Source of the DNA: Sequoia sempervirens
Taxonomy: Eukaryota > Streptophyta > Pinopsida > Cupressales > Cupressaceae
Assembly: GCA_007258455.2 (NCBI GenBank)
Contig: VDFB02000001.1
Span: forward strand, 18,686,917 to 18,750,916
DNA length: 64,000 nt
Direction of reading: 5' to 3'
The notes beneath the pieces are model-generated. The model was not told the DNA's origin, did not search any database, and worked only from the letters and a program-made list of their open reading frames with translations. The translations under genes and the position numbers were made by a program. This document shows positions 50,318 to 63,932 of the stretch, piece by piece; the stretch's first letter is position 1, and every line of letters begins with the position of its first letter.

Positions 50318-53300
50318 AAATTTGGTGACTACACTTGTGGATTACACTGTAATTGTGCATTCTATATGCGTATTTTCTGTTGCCTTTCGTAAACCTTCAT
50401 TTTTGGTTGAGTTATAGGTGCATTTAGTAAACCGCTCGAGTTTGAGTTTTCGTAGGCCATTAATCAACTTTGGTGACTATGATTGTGGATTGTACTTTAG
50501 TTCTGCATTCTATACGAATATTTTTAATTGCCTTTCATGAACCTTATTTTTTGTTGAGTTATAGCCGCATTTAGGAAAACGCACGAATTTGAGTTTTCAT
50601 GGGACATCGATCAACTTTGGTGACTACGCTTGTGTATTACTCTATCGTTGTGTATTCTATCCACGTATTTTCTATCGCATTTTTCCAACCTTCATTTTTT
50701 GTCAAGTTATAGCCACATTTAGGATGACTACGTTTGTGGATTGTACTATAGTTGCGCATTCTGTACACATATTTTTAATCCCCTTTCACGAACCTTCATT
50801 TTTTGGTGAATTATAGCCGCATTTAGCAAAATGCCCATGTTTGTGTTTTCGTGGCCATCGATCAACTTCGGTAGCTATGATTGTGGATTATACTGTAGTT
50901 GTCCAATGTATACACACATTTTCTATCGCGTTTCTCAAAACTTTATTTTTCATTGACTTATTCGTGAGTTTAGGAAACCACTTGTGTTTGAGTTTTCGTG
51001 GGCCATCGATCGACTTTGGTGACTACTATTGTGGATTTCACTATAGTTGTCCATTTTGTATGTTTATTTTCTATCGCGTTTCACAATCCTTCATTTTTTG
51101 TATGGCCGCAGTTAGGTAACCACTTGATTTTGTGTTTTCGTCGGCCATGGATAAACTCTGGTGACTACGTTTGTGGATTGCACTGTACTTAGGAGACTGC
51201 TTGAGTTTGAGTTTTTGTTGGCCATCGATCAATTTGGGTGACTACGTTTTTGGATTACACTATAGTTGCGCATTCTATACACGTATTTTCTATTGCCTTT
51301 CGTCAACCTTCATTTTTTGTTGAGTTATAGCCGCATTTAAGAAACTGCATGAGTTTGAGTTTTCATGGGCCATTGATCAACTTTGGTGACAACGCTTTTG
51401 GATTACACTGTAGTTGTGCATTGTATATGTGTATTTTCTATCGCCTTTCACGAACGTTCATTATTTGTTGAGTTATGGCTGCATTTAGGATACAACTTGT
51501 GTTTGAGTTTTTGTGGGCCATCAATCAACTTTGGTCACTATGATTGTGGATTAAAATTTAGTTGTGCATTCTATACACGTATTTTCCATTGGATCTCGCG
51601 AACATTGATTTTCTCTTGAGTTATAGCCACATTTAGGAAATTGCTTAACTTTTAGTTTTAAAGGGCCATCAATGAACTTTGGTGAGTAGAATTGTGGATT
51701 GTACTATAGTTGTGCATTATGTACACATATTTTTAATTTCCTTTCACAAACCTTCATTTTTTGTTGAGCTATATCTGTATGTAGTAGAACGCTCGTGTTT
51801 TAGTTTTTGAGGGCCATCGATCAACTTTGGTTACTACAATTACGGATTACATTGTAGTTGTGCATTCTATATGTGTATTTTCTATCACCTTTTGTGAACA
51901 TTCATTTTTCATTTAGTTATAGCCCCACTTAGGAAGCCGCTCATGTTTGAGTTTTCTTGGGCCATCGATCAACTTTGGTGACTATGATTGGGGAGTTCAC
52001 TCTATTTGTGCATTCTATATGTTTATTTTATATCGCCTTTCCTAAAATTTCATTTTTTGTTGATTTATAGCCGCACTTAGGAAACTCCACATATTTTGTG
52101 AGTACGATTGTGAAACTTATTGTAGTTGTGCATTCTATACACATATTTTTAATCAACTTTCATTAACCTTCATGTTTTGTTGAGTTATAGCCGCATTTAG
52201 GAAAACAATCGAGTTTGAATTTTCGTGGGCTATTAATCAACATTTTGGACTTTGATTGTCGATTACACTATAATTGTGTATTGTATACGCTTATTTCTAT
52301 CACCTTTCACGAACCTTCATTTTTGGTTGAGTTATAGCAGCACTTAGGAAACCGCTCTTGTTTGAGTTTTGATCATCCATCGATCAACTTTGGTGACTAC
52401 GATTGTGGATTGCACTATAGTTGTGCATTCTATGTGCATATTTTCTATCGGCTTTTTATGAACCTTCATTTTTTGTTGAGTTATAGCTGCACTTAGGAAA
52501 CCACTTGTATTTGACATTTTGTGGGCCATAGATCAACTTTGGTGACTACGATTATGGATTACACTGTAGTTTTGCATTCTAAACACTGTAGTTGTGCATT
52601 TTGTATGCATATGTTTAATCGCCTTTTAGCAACCTTTATTTTTTGTTTACTTATAGCTGCATTTAGGAAAACACTCGTGTTTGAGATTTCATGGGCCATC
52701 GATAAGCTTTGGTGACTACGCCTATGGATTACATTTTAGTTATGCTTTCTATATGCGTATTTTCTATTGCTTTTCGTGAGCCTTCATTTTTTGTTGAGTT
52801 ATAGCAGCATTTAGGAAATTACCCGCGTTTGAGTTTTTTCGGGCTATCAATCAACTTTGGTGACTATGATTGTGGATTGTACTGTATTTGTGCATTCTAT
52901 ACACATATTTCTAATCGCCTTTCATGAACCTTCATTTTTTGTATTTAGGAAATTGCTCGTGTTTGAGTTTTCATGGGCCATCAATTAACTTTGCTGACTA
53001 CAATTGTGGATTGCACTGTTGTTGTCCATTATGAACGTTAATTTTCTATCACCCTTCGTGAACCTTCATTTTTTTCAGCTATAGCCGCATTAAGGAAAAC
53101 ACTTGTGTTTTAGTTTTTGTGGGCCATATATCAACTCTGGTGCCTACACTTGTGGATTACACTCTGGTTGTGCATTCTATATGGGTATTTTCTATCACCT
53201 TTCGTGAACCTTCATTTTTTGTTGAGTTATAGCCGTACTTAAGAGACCGCTCGTGTTTGAGTTTTCGTACACCATCGATAAACTTTGGTGACTACATTTG

Positions 53301-53790
53301 TAGATTGCACTGTAGTTGTTGATTTTGTATGCATATTTTCTATAGCCTTTAACGAACCTTATTTTTTCGTTGAGTTATAGCGGCATTTAGGAAATTGCTC
53401 ATCTTTGAGTTTTCGTGGGCCATTGATCAACTTTGGTGACTACAATTGTGCATTACACTGTAGTTGTCCATTCTGTAAGTGTATTTTCTATCGTCTTTCA
53501 CGAATTTTCATTTTTTGTTAGTTATAATTTGGAAAAACGCTCATGCTTGAGGTTTCGTGGGCCATCAATTAACTTTGGTGACTACGATATTGGATTACAA
53601 TGCAATTGTGCATTCTATACGCATATCTTCTATCGCCTTTCGTGAACCTTCATTTTTTGTTGAGTTATAGCTGCAATTAGGAAATCGCTTGTGTTTGAGT
53701 TTTCATGGGCTATCGATCAACTTTGGTTACTACGATTGTTAATTACATTGTATTTGTCCATTTTGTACGTGTATTTTCTATCGCCTTTTC
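50318..53790 (+). repeat. 148-bp satellite array, + orientation
   Basis: It continues the monomer interrupted by the copia insertion. About 23 monomers follow, some truncated (near 50720, 51100, 52090 and 52590). No other feature is visible. The right edge switches orientation at 'ccttttcatcaacagtg'. Confidence 0.94.
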
Positions 53791-54240
53791 ATCAACAGTG
53801 TAATCCGCAAGCGTTGTCACGAAATTAATCGATCGCCCATGAAAACTTAAACTCGAGTAGTTTCCTAAATACGGCTATGACTCAATAAAAAATGAAGTTT
53901 CGTGAAAGACAATAGAAAATATGCATATAGAATGCACAACTACAGTGTAATCCAGAAGCGTAGTCACCAAAGTTGGTTAATGGCCCACGAAAATTCAAAC
54001 ATGGTTTCGTAAATGCGGCTATAACTCAACAAAAAATCAAGGTTTGCGAAAGGTGATAGAAAATATGTGTAAAAAATGTACAACTACAGTGCAATCCACA
54101 ATCGTAGTCACCAAAGTTGATTGATGGCCCATGAATACTCAAAGTCGAGCGGTTTCCTCATTGCAGCTAGAATGGACAACTACAGTGCAATCCATAATCG
54201 TACTCATCAAAGTTGATCGATGGACCATGAAAACTCAAAT
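53791..54240 (-). repeat. Small inverted island of 148-bp satellite
   Basis: Only about three monomers are inverted here ('gttgattgatggccca'), bounded by orientation switches at about 53790 and 54240. A partial monomer joins at 'ctcattgcagctagaatgg' near 54165. Confidence 0.92.
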
Positions 54241-57200
54241 TGCGTTTGTGGATTACACTGTAGTTTTGCATTCTACACGCGTATTTTTAATCGCCTATAG
54301 CGAACCTTCATTTTTTGTTGAGTTATAGCCGCATTTGGGAAACCACTCATGTTTGAGCTTTTGTGGGCAATTAATCAACTTTGGTGACTACGATTGTGGA
54401 TTAAACTGTAGCTGTGCATTTTATACGTGTATGTTGCATTGCATTTCGTGAACCTTCATTTTTCGTTGAGTTATAACCACATTTAGTAAACCGCTCATGT
54501 TTGAGTTTTCGTGGGATCGATTAACTTCGGTGACTACGCTTGTGGATTACACTGTAGTATTCCTTTCTGTACACGTATTTTCTATTTCCTTTCGCGAACC
54601 TTCATTTTTAGTTGAGTTATAGTAGCATTTAGGAAACTGCTCATGTTTGAGTTTTTCTGGGCCATCGATCAACTTTGGTGACTATGATTGTGGATTGTAC
54701 TATAGTTTTGCACTCTATACGCATATTTTTAATCGCCTTTAATGAACATTTATTTTTTGTTGACCTATAGAAGCATTTAGGAATACACTTGTGTTTGAAT
54801 TTTCATGGGCCATCGATCAACTTTGGTGACTACGATTGTCGATTCCATTGTAGTTGTCGATTATGTGCGGATATGTTCTATCGAATACTTTGGTGACTAC
54901 ACTTTAGTTGTGCAATGTTCTATACATGTATTTTCTATTGCTTTTCGCGAACCTTCATTTTTATTTGAGTTAGAGCTGCATTTAGAAAATCGCTCATGTT
55001 TGAGTTTTTGTGGGCCATCAATCAACTTTGGTGACTACGATTATGGATTGTACTATTGTTGTGCAGTTTGTGGATTAGACTATAGTTGTGCATTCTATAC
55101 GCGTATTTTCTATCGCTTTTCATGAACTTTCAATTTTTCTTGAGTTATAGCCTCATTTAGGAAACCACTCGTGTTTGATTTTTTGTGCACCATCGATTAA
55201 CTTTGGTGACTAGGATTGTGGATTGCACATGTTATAGCCGCATTTAGGAAACCGCTCATGTTTAAGTTTTTTTGGGCCATCGATCAACTTTGGTGACTAC
55301 TTGGATTGTACTATAGTTGTACATTATGTATTCATATTTTTAATCACTTTTCACAAACCTTCATTTTCTATTGAGTCATTTTCGCAGTTAGAAAAATGCT
55401 CGTGTTTGATTTTTCATGGGCAATCAATCATCTTTGGTGACTACGATTGTGGATTGCACTATAGTTGTCCAATCTGTACTCGTATTTTCTACCACCTTTC
55501 ACGAAACTTTATTTTTGTTGTGTTATAGCCGCATTTAGGAAAACGCTCATGTTTGAGTTTTCATGTGCCATTGTTTAACTCTGGTGACTACGATTGTGGA
55601 TAGCACTGTAGTTGTCCATTTTGTATGGTTATTTTCTATCACCTTTCATGATTAAACTACGGTTGTGGATTAAACTGTAGTTGTGCATTCTATATGTGTA
55701 TTTTCAATCACCTTTCGTAAACCTTCATTTTTGTTGAGTTATAGCCCCATTTAGGAAAGCACATGTGTTGGAGTTTTTGTTGGCCATCGATCAACTTTGG
55801 TGACTGTGATTGTTGATTACACTATAATTGTGCATTCTATAAGCATATCTTCTATTGGCTTTCAAGAACCTTCATTATTTTGAGTTATAGCCGCATTTTC
55901 GAAACCGGTCATGTTTGAGTTTTGTTGGGCCATCAATCAATTTTGGTGACTACGATTGTGGATTGTACTATAGTTGTGCATTTTCTTTGCATATTTTTAA
56001 TTGTCTTTCACAACCCTTCATTTTTTGTTGAGTTATAGGCGCATTTAGGAAAACACTCATGTTTGAGTTTTTGTAGGCCATCGATCTACTTTGGTAACTA
56101 AGATTGTGGATTGCACTTTAGTTGTCCATTTTATAAGCGTATTTTCTATCGCCTTTTGCAAAACTTTCATTTTTTGTTGAGTTATAGCCACATTTAGGAA
56201 ATTGTTGATGTTTGAGTTTTCGTGTGCCATCAATAAACTTTGGTGAATATGATTGTGGATTGTATTGTAGTTGTCCATTATGTACGCATATTTTTAATTG
56301 CCTTTCATGAACCTTTATTTTTTTTTTAGTTATAGCTGCATTTAGGAAAACGCTCGTGTTTGAATTTTTGTGGGCCATCGATCAAGTTTGGTGACTACGA
56401 TTGTGGATTACACTCTAGTTGTGCATTTTATACGCATATTTTCTATTTCCTTTCGTGAACCTTCATTTATCTTTGAGCTATAGCTGAAATTTAAAAACCA
56501 CTCATGTTTGAGTTTTTGTGGGGCGTCGATCAACTTTGGTGACTAGGATTTGGATTGCACTATAGTTGTCCATTCTATACGTGTATTTTCTATCGTCTTT
56601 CACAAACCTTCCTTTTTTGTTGACTGATAACTGCATTTACGAAACCGCCCGAGTATGAGTTTTTGTGGGCCATCAATCAACTTTGGTGAGTACGCTTGTG
56701 GATTACACTGTATTTGTGCAATCTATATGTTTATTTTCGATCGCCTTTTGCGAAGCTTCATTTTTTGTTGAGTTATAGCCGAGTTTAGTAAACCGCTCGT
56801 GCTTGAGTTTTTGTGGAGCATCAATCAACTTTGGTGACTACAAATGTGGATTGCATTGTAGTTGTCCATTTTGTAAGCTTATTTTCTACCGTTTTCTGTG
56901 AGTCTTCATTTTTTGTTGAGTTATAGTCGCATTTACGCTCATGTTTGAGTTTTCTTCGGCCATCAAACAACTATGGCGAATACGATTGAGGATTGCACTG
57001 TAGTTGTGCATTCTATATGTGTATTTTCTATTGCCTTTCGCGAACCTTCATTTTTTTTTAGGTATTTAGCAAACCGCTCAATTTTGAGTTTTCGTTGTCC
57101 ATAGATCAACTCTGGTGAGAACTCTTTTGGATTACACCATTCTATAGGCGTATTTTCAATCGCCTTTCGTGAACCTTCATTTTTTTTTAGTTATAGCCGT

Positions 57201-57303
57201 ATTTATGAAACCGCTCGTCTTTGAGTTTTTGTGGGTCATCGATAAACTTTGGTGACTACGATTGTGGATTATACTGTAGGTGTACATTCTATACATGTAT
57301 TTT
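54241..57303 (+). repeat. 148-bp satellite array, + orientation
   Basis: About 20 monomers, with out-of-register joins near 54880, 55070, 55225 and 55655. It meets the 288-bp satellite at 'atacatgtattttcacg'. Confidence 0.94.
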
Positions 57304-58209
57304 CACGAACATGCAAGAACCTCTCAAATATATAATTGACGAAACAATTTTTTTTGGAAAATAAAATAGATCAATTTTAGAAGTGCTCATGTGCTAAGGA
57401 GACCTAGATCGTCCATTTTTTGAAAAGTAGAAGCAACTGAGGATTACAGGCAAATTTTTTGAATCTTTGTATAAAAAATCCGAGAAATGGGTTTTTTAGA
57501 TAATGTCGTTCTGAGTAGACCCAGATCGACCTTTTTTCGTAAAACTATTTTTTCACCAACATGGGAGAACGCCTGAAAAATAGAATCTAGAAAACAATTC
57601 TTTTTGGGAAAATCAAAAATATTTTATAGGTGCTTGTGTGCTAAAGAGATTCATCTCATCTGTTTTTTGAAAAAATAAGTTGTTCTTTAGAAATATAGAT
57701 TTTTTTCAAAAGTAGAAGCTATATAAGTAACAGAGGCAAATATTTTGAATCTATTTATGAAAAATCTGAGAAATGGGTTTTGTAGAGAATGTCATTCTGA
57801 GTAAATATAGCTCGCACTTTTTTTGAAGAACTAATTTTTCACCAACATGCAAGAACCCCTCAAAAATAGAATCTACGAAACAATTTTTTTTTGGGAAATT
57901 AAAAAATATGGGGTTTATAGGTATGTGCTAAAGAGACCCAGATCATTTTTTTTTTAAATTACTTTTTTTTGAAAAAGATATATTTTTTTCAAAACTGGAA
58001 GCAGTAGGTAACAGAGGTAAATTTTTTGCATCTTTTTATAAAAAATCAGAGAAATGGGTTTTCTAGAGAATGTCAGTCTAAGTAGACACAAATCATCCTT
58101 TTTTTGAAAAAATAATTTTTCACCAAGCTGCAAGAACCCCTGAAAAATAGAATCTACGAAACAATATTTTTTGGGAAAATTGAAAATATGTATTTTATAG
58201 GTGCTCGTG
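57304..58209 (-). repeat. 288-bp satellite, block 3 (reverse orientation)
   Basis: About three units read as reverse complement: 'aacatgcaagaaccyctc', 'gaatctacgaaacaatt' and 'gagaaatgggttttgtag'. The left edge is the mirror image of the right edges of blocks 1 and 2. The right edge leaves at 'ataggtgctcgtgtgcc', where 'cgtgtgc' overlaps the satellite. Confidence 0.92.
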
Positions 58210-59036
58210 TGCCATCAATCAAGTTTGGTGACTACGATTGTGGATTGCACTGTAGTTGTCCATTCCGTATGCGTATTTTTTATCGACTTTTGTGAACATT
58301 CATTTTTTGTTGAGTTATAACCGTATTCCTTCGTATTTGAGTTTTCATGGGCCATCGATAAACTTTGGTGACTATGATTGTGTATTAGACTGTAGTTGTT
58401 CATTATATACACTATTTCACCTTTCGTAAACCTTCATTTTTTGTTGAGTTATAGCTGCATTTAGGAAACCGCTCATGTTATAGTTTTTGTGGGCCATCAA
58501 TCAACTTTGGTGACTACAATTTTGGATTGTACTATAGTTGTGCATTATATACGCATATTTTTAATTCACTTTCACAAACCTTCATTTTTTGTTGAGTTAT
58601 AGTCGCATTTAGGAAAACGGTCGTGTTTGAGTTTTTGTGGGCCATAGATCAACTTTGGTGACTACGATTGTCGATTACACTGTCATTGTGCATTTTATAA
58701 GCATATTTTTAATAGCCTTTCATGAACCTTTATTTTCCTATTGCCTTTCACGAACCTTCATTTTTTGTTCAATTATAGGCGCATTTGGTAAAACGCTCAT
58801 GTTTGAGTTTTCGTGGGCCATCAATCAACTTTGGTGACTACGATTGTGGATTGCACTGTGGTTGTGCATTATGAACACTAATTTTTTATCGCCTTTTGCA
58901 AACCTTCATCTTTTGTTGAGTTATAGCCACATTTAGGAAATTGTTCATGTTTGAATTTTTGTGGACCATAGATCAGCTTTGGTTAATACGGTCATGGCTT
59001 ACACTGTAGTTGTGCATTCTATACACGTATTTTCTA
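58210..59036 (+). repeat. 148-bp satellite array, + orientation
   Basis: About 5.5 monomers. It switches orientation at 'ttttctatccacagtcg', where 'atccaca' fits both strands. Confidence 0.93.
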
Positions 59037-61208
59037 TCCACAGTCGTAGTGACCAAAGTTGATCGATGCTTAGAAAAACTCAAACACGAGTGACTTTCTA
59101 AGTACAGCTATAACTCAATGAACAATGAAGGTTCACAAAAGGCGATAGAAAATACGCATATAGAATGCACAACTACAGTTTAATCCACAAGCGTCGTCAC
59201 CAAAGTTGATCGACGGCTCAAAAAATCTTAAACATGAGCAGTTTCCTAAATGCGACTATAAATCAACAAAAAATAAAGGTTCGTGAAAGGCAATTGAAAA
59301 TACGTGTATAAAATGTAAAACTACAATGTAATCCACAATCGTAGTCACCAAAGTTGTTTGATGACCCATAAAAACTCAAACACGAGCAGTTTCCTAAATG
59401 GAGCGATAACTCAACAAAAAATGAAGGTTCGCGAAAGGGGATAGAAAATACACATACAGAGTGGACAACTAGAGTGCAATCCACAGTCGTAGTCACCAAC
59501 ATTTAAAAGTTGATCGATGGCCCACAAAAACTCAAATACGAGCGGTTTCCTAAATACGGCTATAACTTAACCAAAAATGAAGTTTTATGAAAAGCGATTA
59601 AAAATATGCGTACAAAATGCACAACTACAATACAATCGACAATCATAGTCACCAAAGTTGATCGATGGCCCACGAAAACTCAAACACGAGCGGTTTGTAA
59701 GTGCGGCTATAACTCAACGAAAATTTAAGGATCACGAATGGCGATAGAAAATACGCGTATAGAATGCACAACTATAGTGCAATGCACAATCATAGTCAAC
59801 AAAGTTTATCGGTGGCCCACAAAAACTCAAACAAAAATGGTTTCCTAAATGCGGCTATAACTCAACAAAAAATGAAGGTCCACAAAAGGTGATAGAATAT
59901 ACATGTATAGAATGAGCAACTACAGTGTAATCCACAATGGTAGTCATGAAAGTTGATGGATGGCCCACGAAAAGTCAAATACGAGCAGTTTCCTAAATGC
60001 GGCTATAACGCAACAAAAAATGAAGGTTCGCGAAAGGTGATAGAATATATATAAATAGAATGCATAATCATAGTCACTGAAGTTGATTGATGGCCCACAA
60101 AAACTAAAACAAGAGTGTTTTCCTAAATGCGGCTATAACCCTACAAAAAATGAAGGCTCACGAAAGGCGGTTGAAAATATGCATACAAAATGGACAGCTA
60201 CAGTGCAATCCACAATCGTAGTCATTGATCGACGACCCACAAAAACTCAAACTTGAGCGGTTTCCTAAATGCGGCAATAACTCAAAGTAAAATGAAGGTT
60301 CGCGAAAGGCGATAGAAAATACATGTACAAATTGGACAACTACATTGCAATCCACAATCGTAGTCACCAAAGTTGATCGATGGCCCAATAAAACTCAAAT
60401 ATGACTACTTTCCTAAATATGGTATAACTCAACAAAAAAGGAATGTTTCTTAAAAGCGATTAAAAATATGCGTATAGAATGCACAACTACAGTACAATCC
60501 ACAATCATAGTCACCAAAGTTGATCAATGGCCCATGAGAACTCAAACTCCAACAGTTCCATAAATGCAACTATAACTCAGAAAAAATGAAGGTTCATGAA
60601 AGGCGATAGAAAATACGCGTACAAAATGGACAACTACAATGCAATCCACAATCATAGTCACCAAAGTTGATGGATGGTTCACGTAAACTCAAACAGGAGC
60701 AGTTTCTTATGTGCGGCTATAACTCAATGAAAAGTTAAGGTTTCCGAAAGGTGATATAAAATACATGTATAGAATGAACAACTAAAATGTAATCCACAAT
60801 CATAGTCACTAAATTTGATTGATGGCCCACGAAAACTAAAATACGAGCAGTTTCCTAAATATAGCTATAACTCAACAAAAAATGAAGGTTCACAAAAGGC
60901 AATAGAAAATACGCGTACAGAATGGACAACATCAGTGCAATCCACAATCGTAGTCACCAAAGTTGATCGATGGCCCACAAAAACTCAAAGACAAGCGGTT
61001 TCCTAAGTGAAGCTATATAACTTAACAAAAAATGAAGGTTCACGAAAGGTGATAGAAAATATGTGTATTGAATGCACAACTATAGTGTAATCCACAATCG
61101 TAGTCATTAAAGTTCATTGATAGCTCATGAAAACTCAAACGTGAGTAGTTTCCTAAATGCGACTATAACTCATCAAAAAATGAAGGTTCACGAAAGGCGA
61201 TTGAAAAT
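59037..61208 (-). repeat. 148-bp satellite array, - orientation
   Basis: About 15 monomers with few partial units. It ends inside 'gattgaaaatat', where 288-bp block 4 starts. Confidence 0.94.
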
Positions 61209-62472
61209 ATCGTTTCGTAGATTATATTTTTGAGGGGTTCTTGCATCATGATGAAAAATTAGTTTTTGAAAAAAAGGAAGATATGAGTCTACTCAGAACA
61301 ACATTCTCTAACAAACACATTTCTCAGATTTTTCATAAAATAGATTCAAAAAAATTGCCTCTATTACCTCTACTACTTCTACTTTTCAAAAAAATCTTTT
61401 CTTTTTAAAAAAAAAACTAGTATTTTTTGAAAAAGGATGATTTGGGTCTCTTCAGCACATGAGCACCTATAAAACCGATATATTTTATTTTCCCAAAAAA
61501 AACTATTTCGTAGATTCTATTTTTGAGGTGTTCTTGCAAGTTGGTCAAATATAAGCTTTTCAAAAAGTGGATGATCTGGGTTTACTTAGAATGACATTCT
61601 CTACAAAACCCATTTGTCAGATTTTTCTTAAAAAGATTCAAATTTTTTGCCTCTGCTACCTACTTCCACTCTTCAAATAAGTCTATTTTTTAAAAGAACA
61701 ACTATTTTTTCAAAAAATGGACGATTAGGGTCTCTTGAGCACATGAACACCTATAAAACACATATTTTGATTTTCCAATAAAAAATTGTTCCATACATTC
61801 TATTTTTTAGGAGTTTTTTTGCATGTTGGTGAAAATTTAGTTTTTTGGAAAAAGGATGATCTAGATCTACTCGGAACGACATTCTCTACAAAACCCATTT
61901 CTCATAGTTTTAATGAAAAGATTCAAAAAATTTCCCTTTGTTACCTCTACTGCTTCTACTTTTCAAAAAAAATCTATCATTTTCAAGAACAACTTATTTT
62001 TCTTCAAAAAATGGAAGATTTGGGTTTCTTTAGCACACGAGCACCTATAAAACCTATATGTTCGATTTTCCAATTTTTTTTTTTTTTTGTAGATTCTATT
62101 TTTGAGGAGTTCTTGCATGTTGGTGAAAAATTAGTTTTTCGAAAAAAGGACGATCTGGGTTTACTCAGAATGACATTCTCTACAAAACGCATTCCTCATA
62201 TTTTTCATAAAAAGATTCAAAAAAATTGCCTCTGTTACGTCTATCTTTTAAAAAAAAAACTTATTTTTTCAAAGAACGAAAGATTTGGGTTTCTTTAGCG
62301 CACGAGTACCTATAAAACCCATATTTTTTATTTTCCCAAAAAAAATTGTTTTATAGATTCTATTTTTGAGGGGTTCCTGCATGTTGGTGAAAATTAAGTT
62401 TTTCAAAAAAAGGACGATCTGGGTTTATTCAAAACGACATTCTCTACAAAATCCATATTTCTCTACAAAACG
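61209..62472 (+). repeat. 288-bp satellite, block 4
   Basis: About 4.4 units. The left edge enters at 'cgtttcgtagatt', the same unit position as block 2. It contains the longest open frame seen in this satellite (170 codons, 61786-62298), which simply reads through the repeat. The right edge is unusual: the last unit piece has 'tctctacaaaa' twice, 19 bp apart, before + orientation 148-bp satellite starts at 'gatattctataag'. Confidence 0.92.
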
Positions 62473-63932
62473 ATATTCTATAAGTGTATTTTACATTGCC
62501 TTTCATGAACATTCATTTTTTGTAGAGTTATAGTTGCTTTCAGGAAACTGCTCATGTTTGAGTTTTTTTGGGCCATCAATCAACTTTGGTGACAAAGATT
62601 GTGGATTGTACCATAGTTGTGCACTATGCGCGCATATTTTTAAGTTCCTTTCATGAAACTTCATTTGTTGTTGAGTTATAACCACTTTTATGAAACCGCT
62701 CATGTTTGTGTTTTCGTGGGCCATCAATCAACTTTGGTCACTATGTGGATTACACTGTAGTTATGCATTCTATACACATATTTTGTATCGCCTTTCGCAG
62801 ACCTTCATTTTTTGTTGACTTATAGCCGCATTTCAGAAACCTCTTATGTTTAAGTTTTTGTGGGCCATCAATCAACTTTGGTGACTACGATTGTGGATTG
62901 TACTATAGTTGTGCATTTTGTACGCACATTTTTAATCGCCGTTCATAAACCTTTATTTTTTGTTGCGTTATAGCAGCTTTTAGAAAAACACTCGTGTTTG
63001 AGTTTTCGTGGGCCATCAATCAACTTTCGTGACTACAATTGTGGATTAAACTATAGTTATGCATTCTATACGTGTATTTTGCATTTCCTTTCATGAACCT
63101 TCATTTTGTGTTGAGTTATAACTACACATAGGAAACAGCTCGTGTTTGGGTTTTCGTGGGCTATCGATCAACTTTGGTGATATGATTGTGGATTGCACTA
63201 TAATTTTCCATTCTATACTCGTATTTTCTATTGCCTTTCGCAAACCTTCATTTTTCATCGAGTTATAGCTGCAGTTAGAAAGCCACTCGTGTTTGAGTTT
63301 TTGTGGGCCATCGAACAACTTTGTTGACTATGATTGTGGATTACACTGTAGTATTCCTTTTTGTATGCGTATTTTCTATCGCCTTTCGTGAAACTTCATT
63401 TTTTTATTTTTTTATAGCCGCATTTAGGAAACTGCTCATATTTGAGTTCTCGTGGGCCATTAATCAACCTTGGTGACTATGCTCTTGGATTACACTATAT
63501 TTGTGCATTCTATATGTGTATTTTCTATTGCCTTTCACGACCCTTCATTTTTGTTGTTTTATGGCCGGATTGAAGAAACTGCTCAAGTTTGAGTTTTTGT
63601 GGGTCATCAATCAGCTTTGGTGACTACAATTGTGGATTGTACTATTACACTATAGTTGTGCATTCTATACGTGTATTTTCTATTGCCTTTCGCGAACCTT
63701 CAATTTTTGTTGAGTTATAGCTACATTTAGGAAACTGGTTTGTATTTGAATTTTCGTGGGCCATCGTTCAAATTTGGTGACTATGATTGTGGATTACACT
63801 GTAGTTGTGCATTCTATATGCGTATTTTTTATTGCCTTTCGCAAACCTTCATTTTTTTTTCAGTTATACCCACATTTAGGAAACTGCTCAAGTTTCAATT
63901 TTTGTGGGCCATCTATTAATTTTGGTGACTAT
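62473..63932 (+). repeat. 148-bp satellite array, + orientation
   Basis: About ten monomers. Unlike other edges of the 288-bp blocks, here the 148-bp satellite has the same sense as block 4. It ends at 'ttggtgactatgcc'. Confidence 0.94.
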
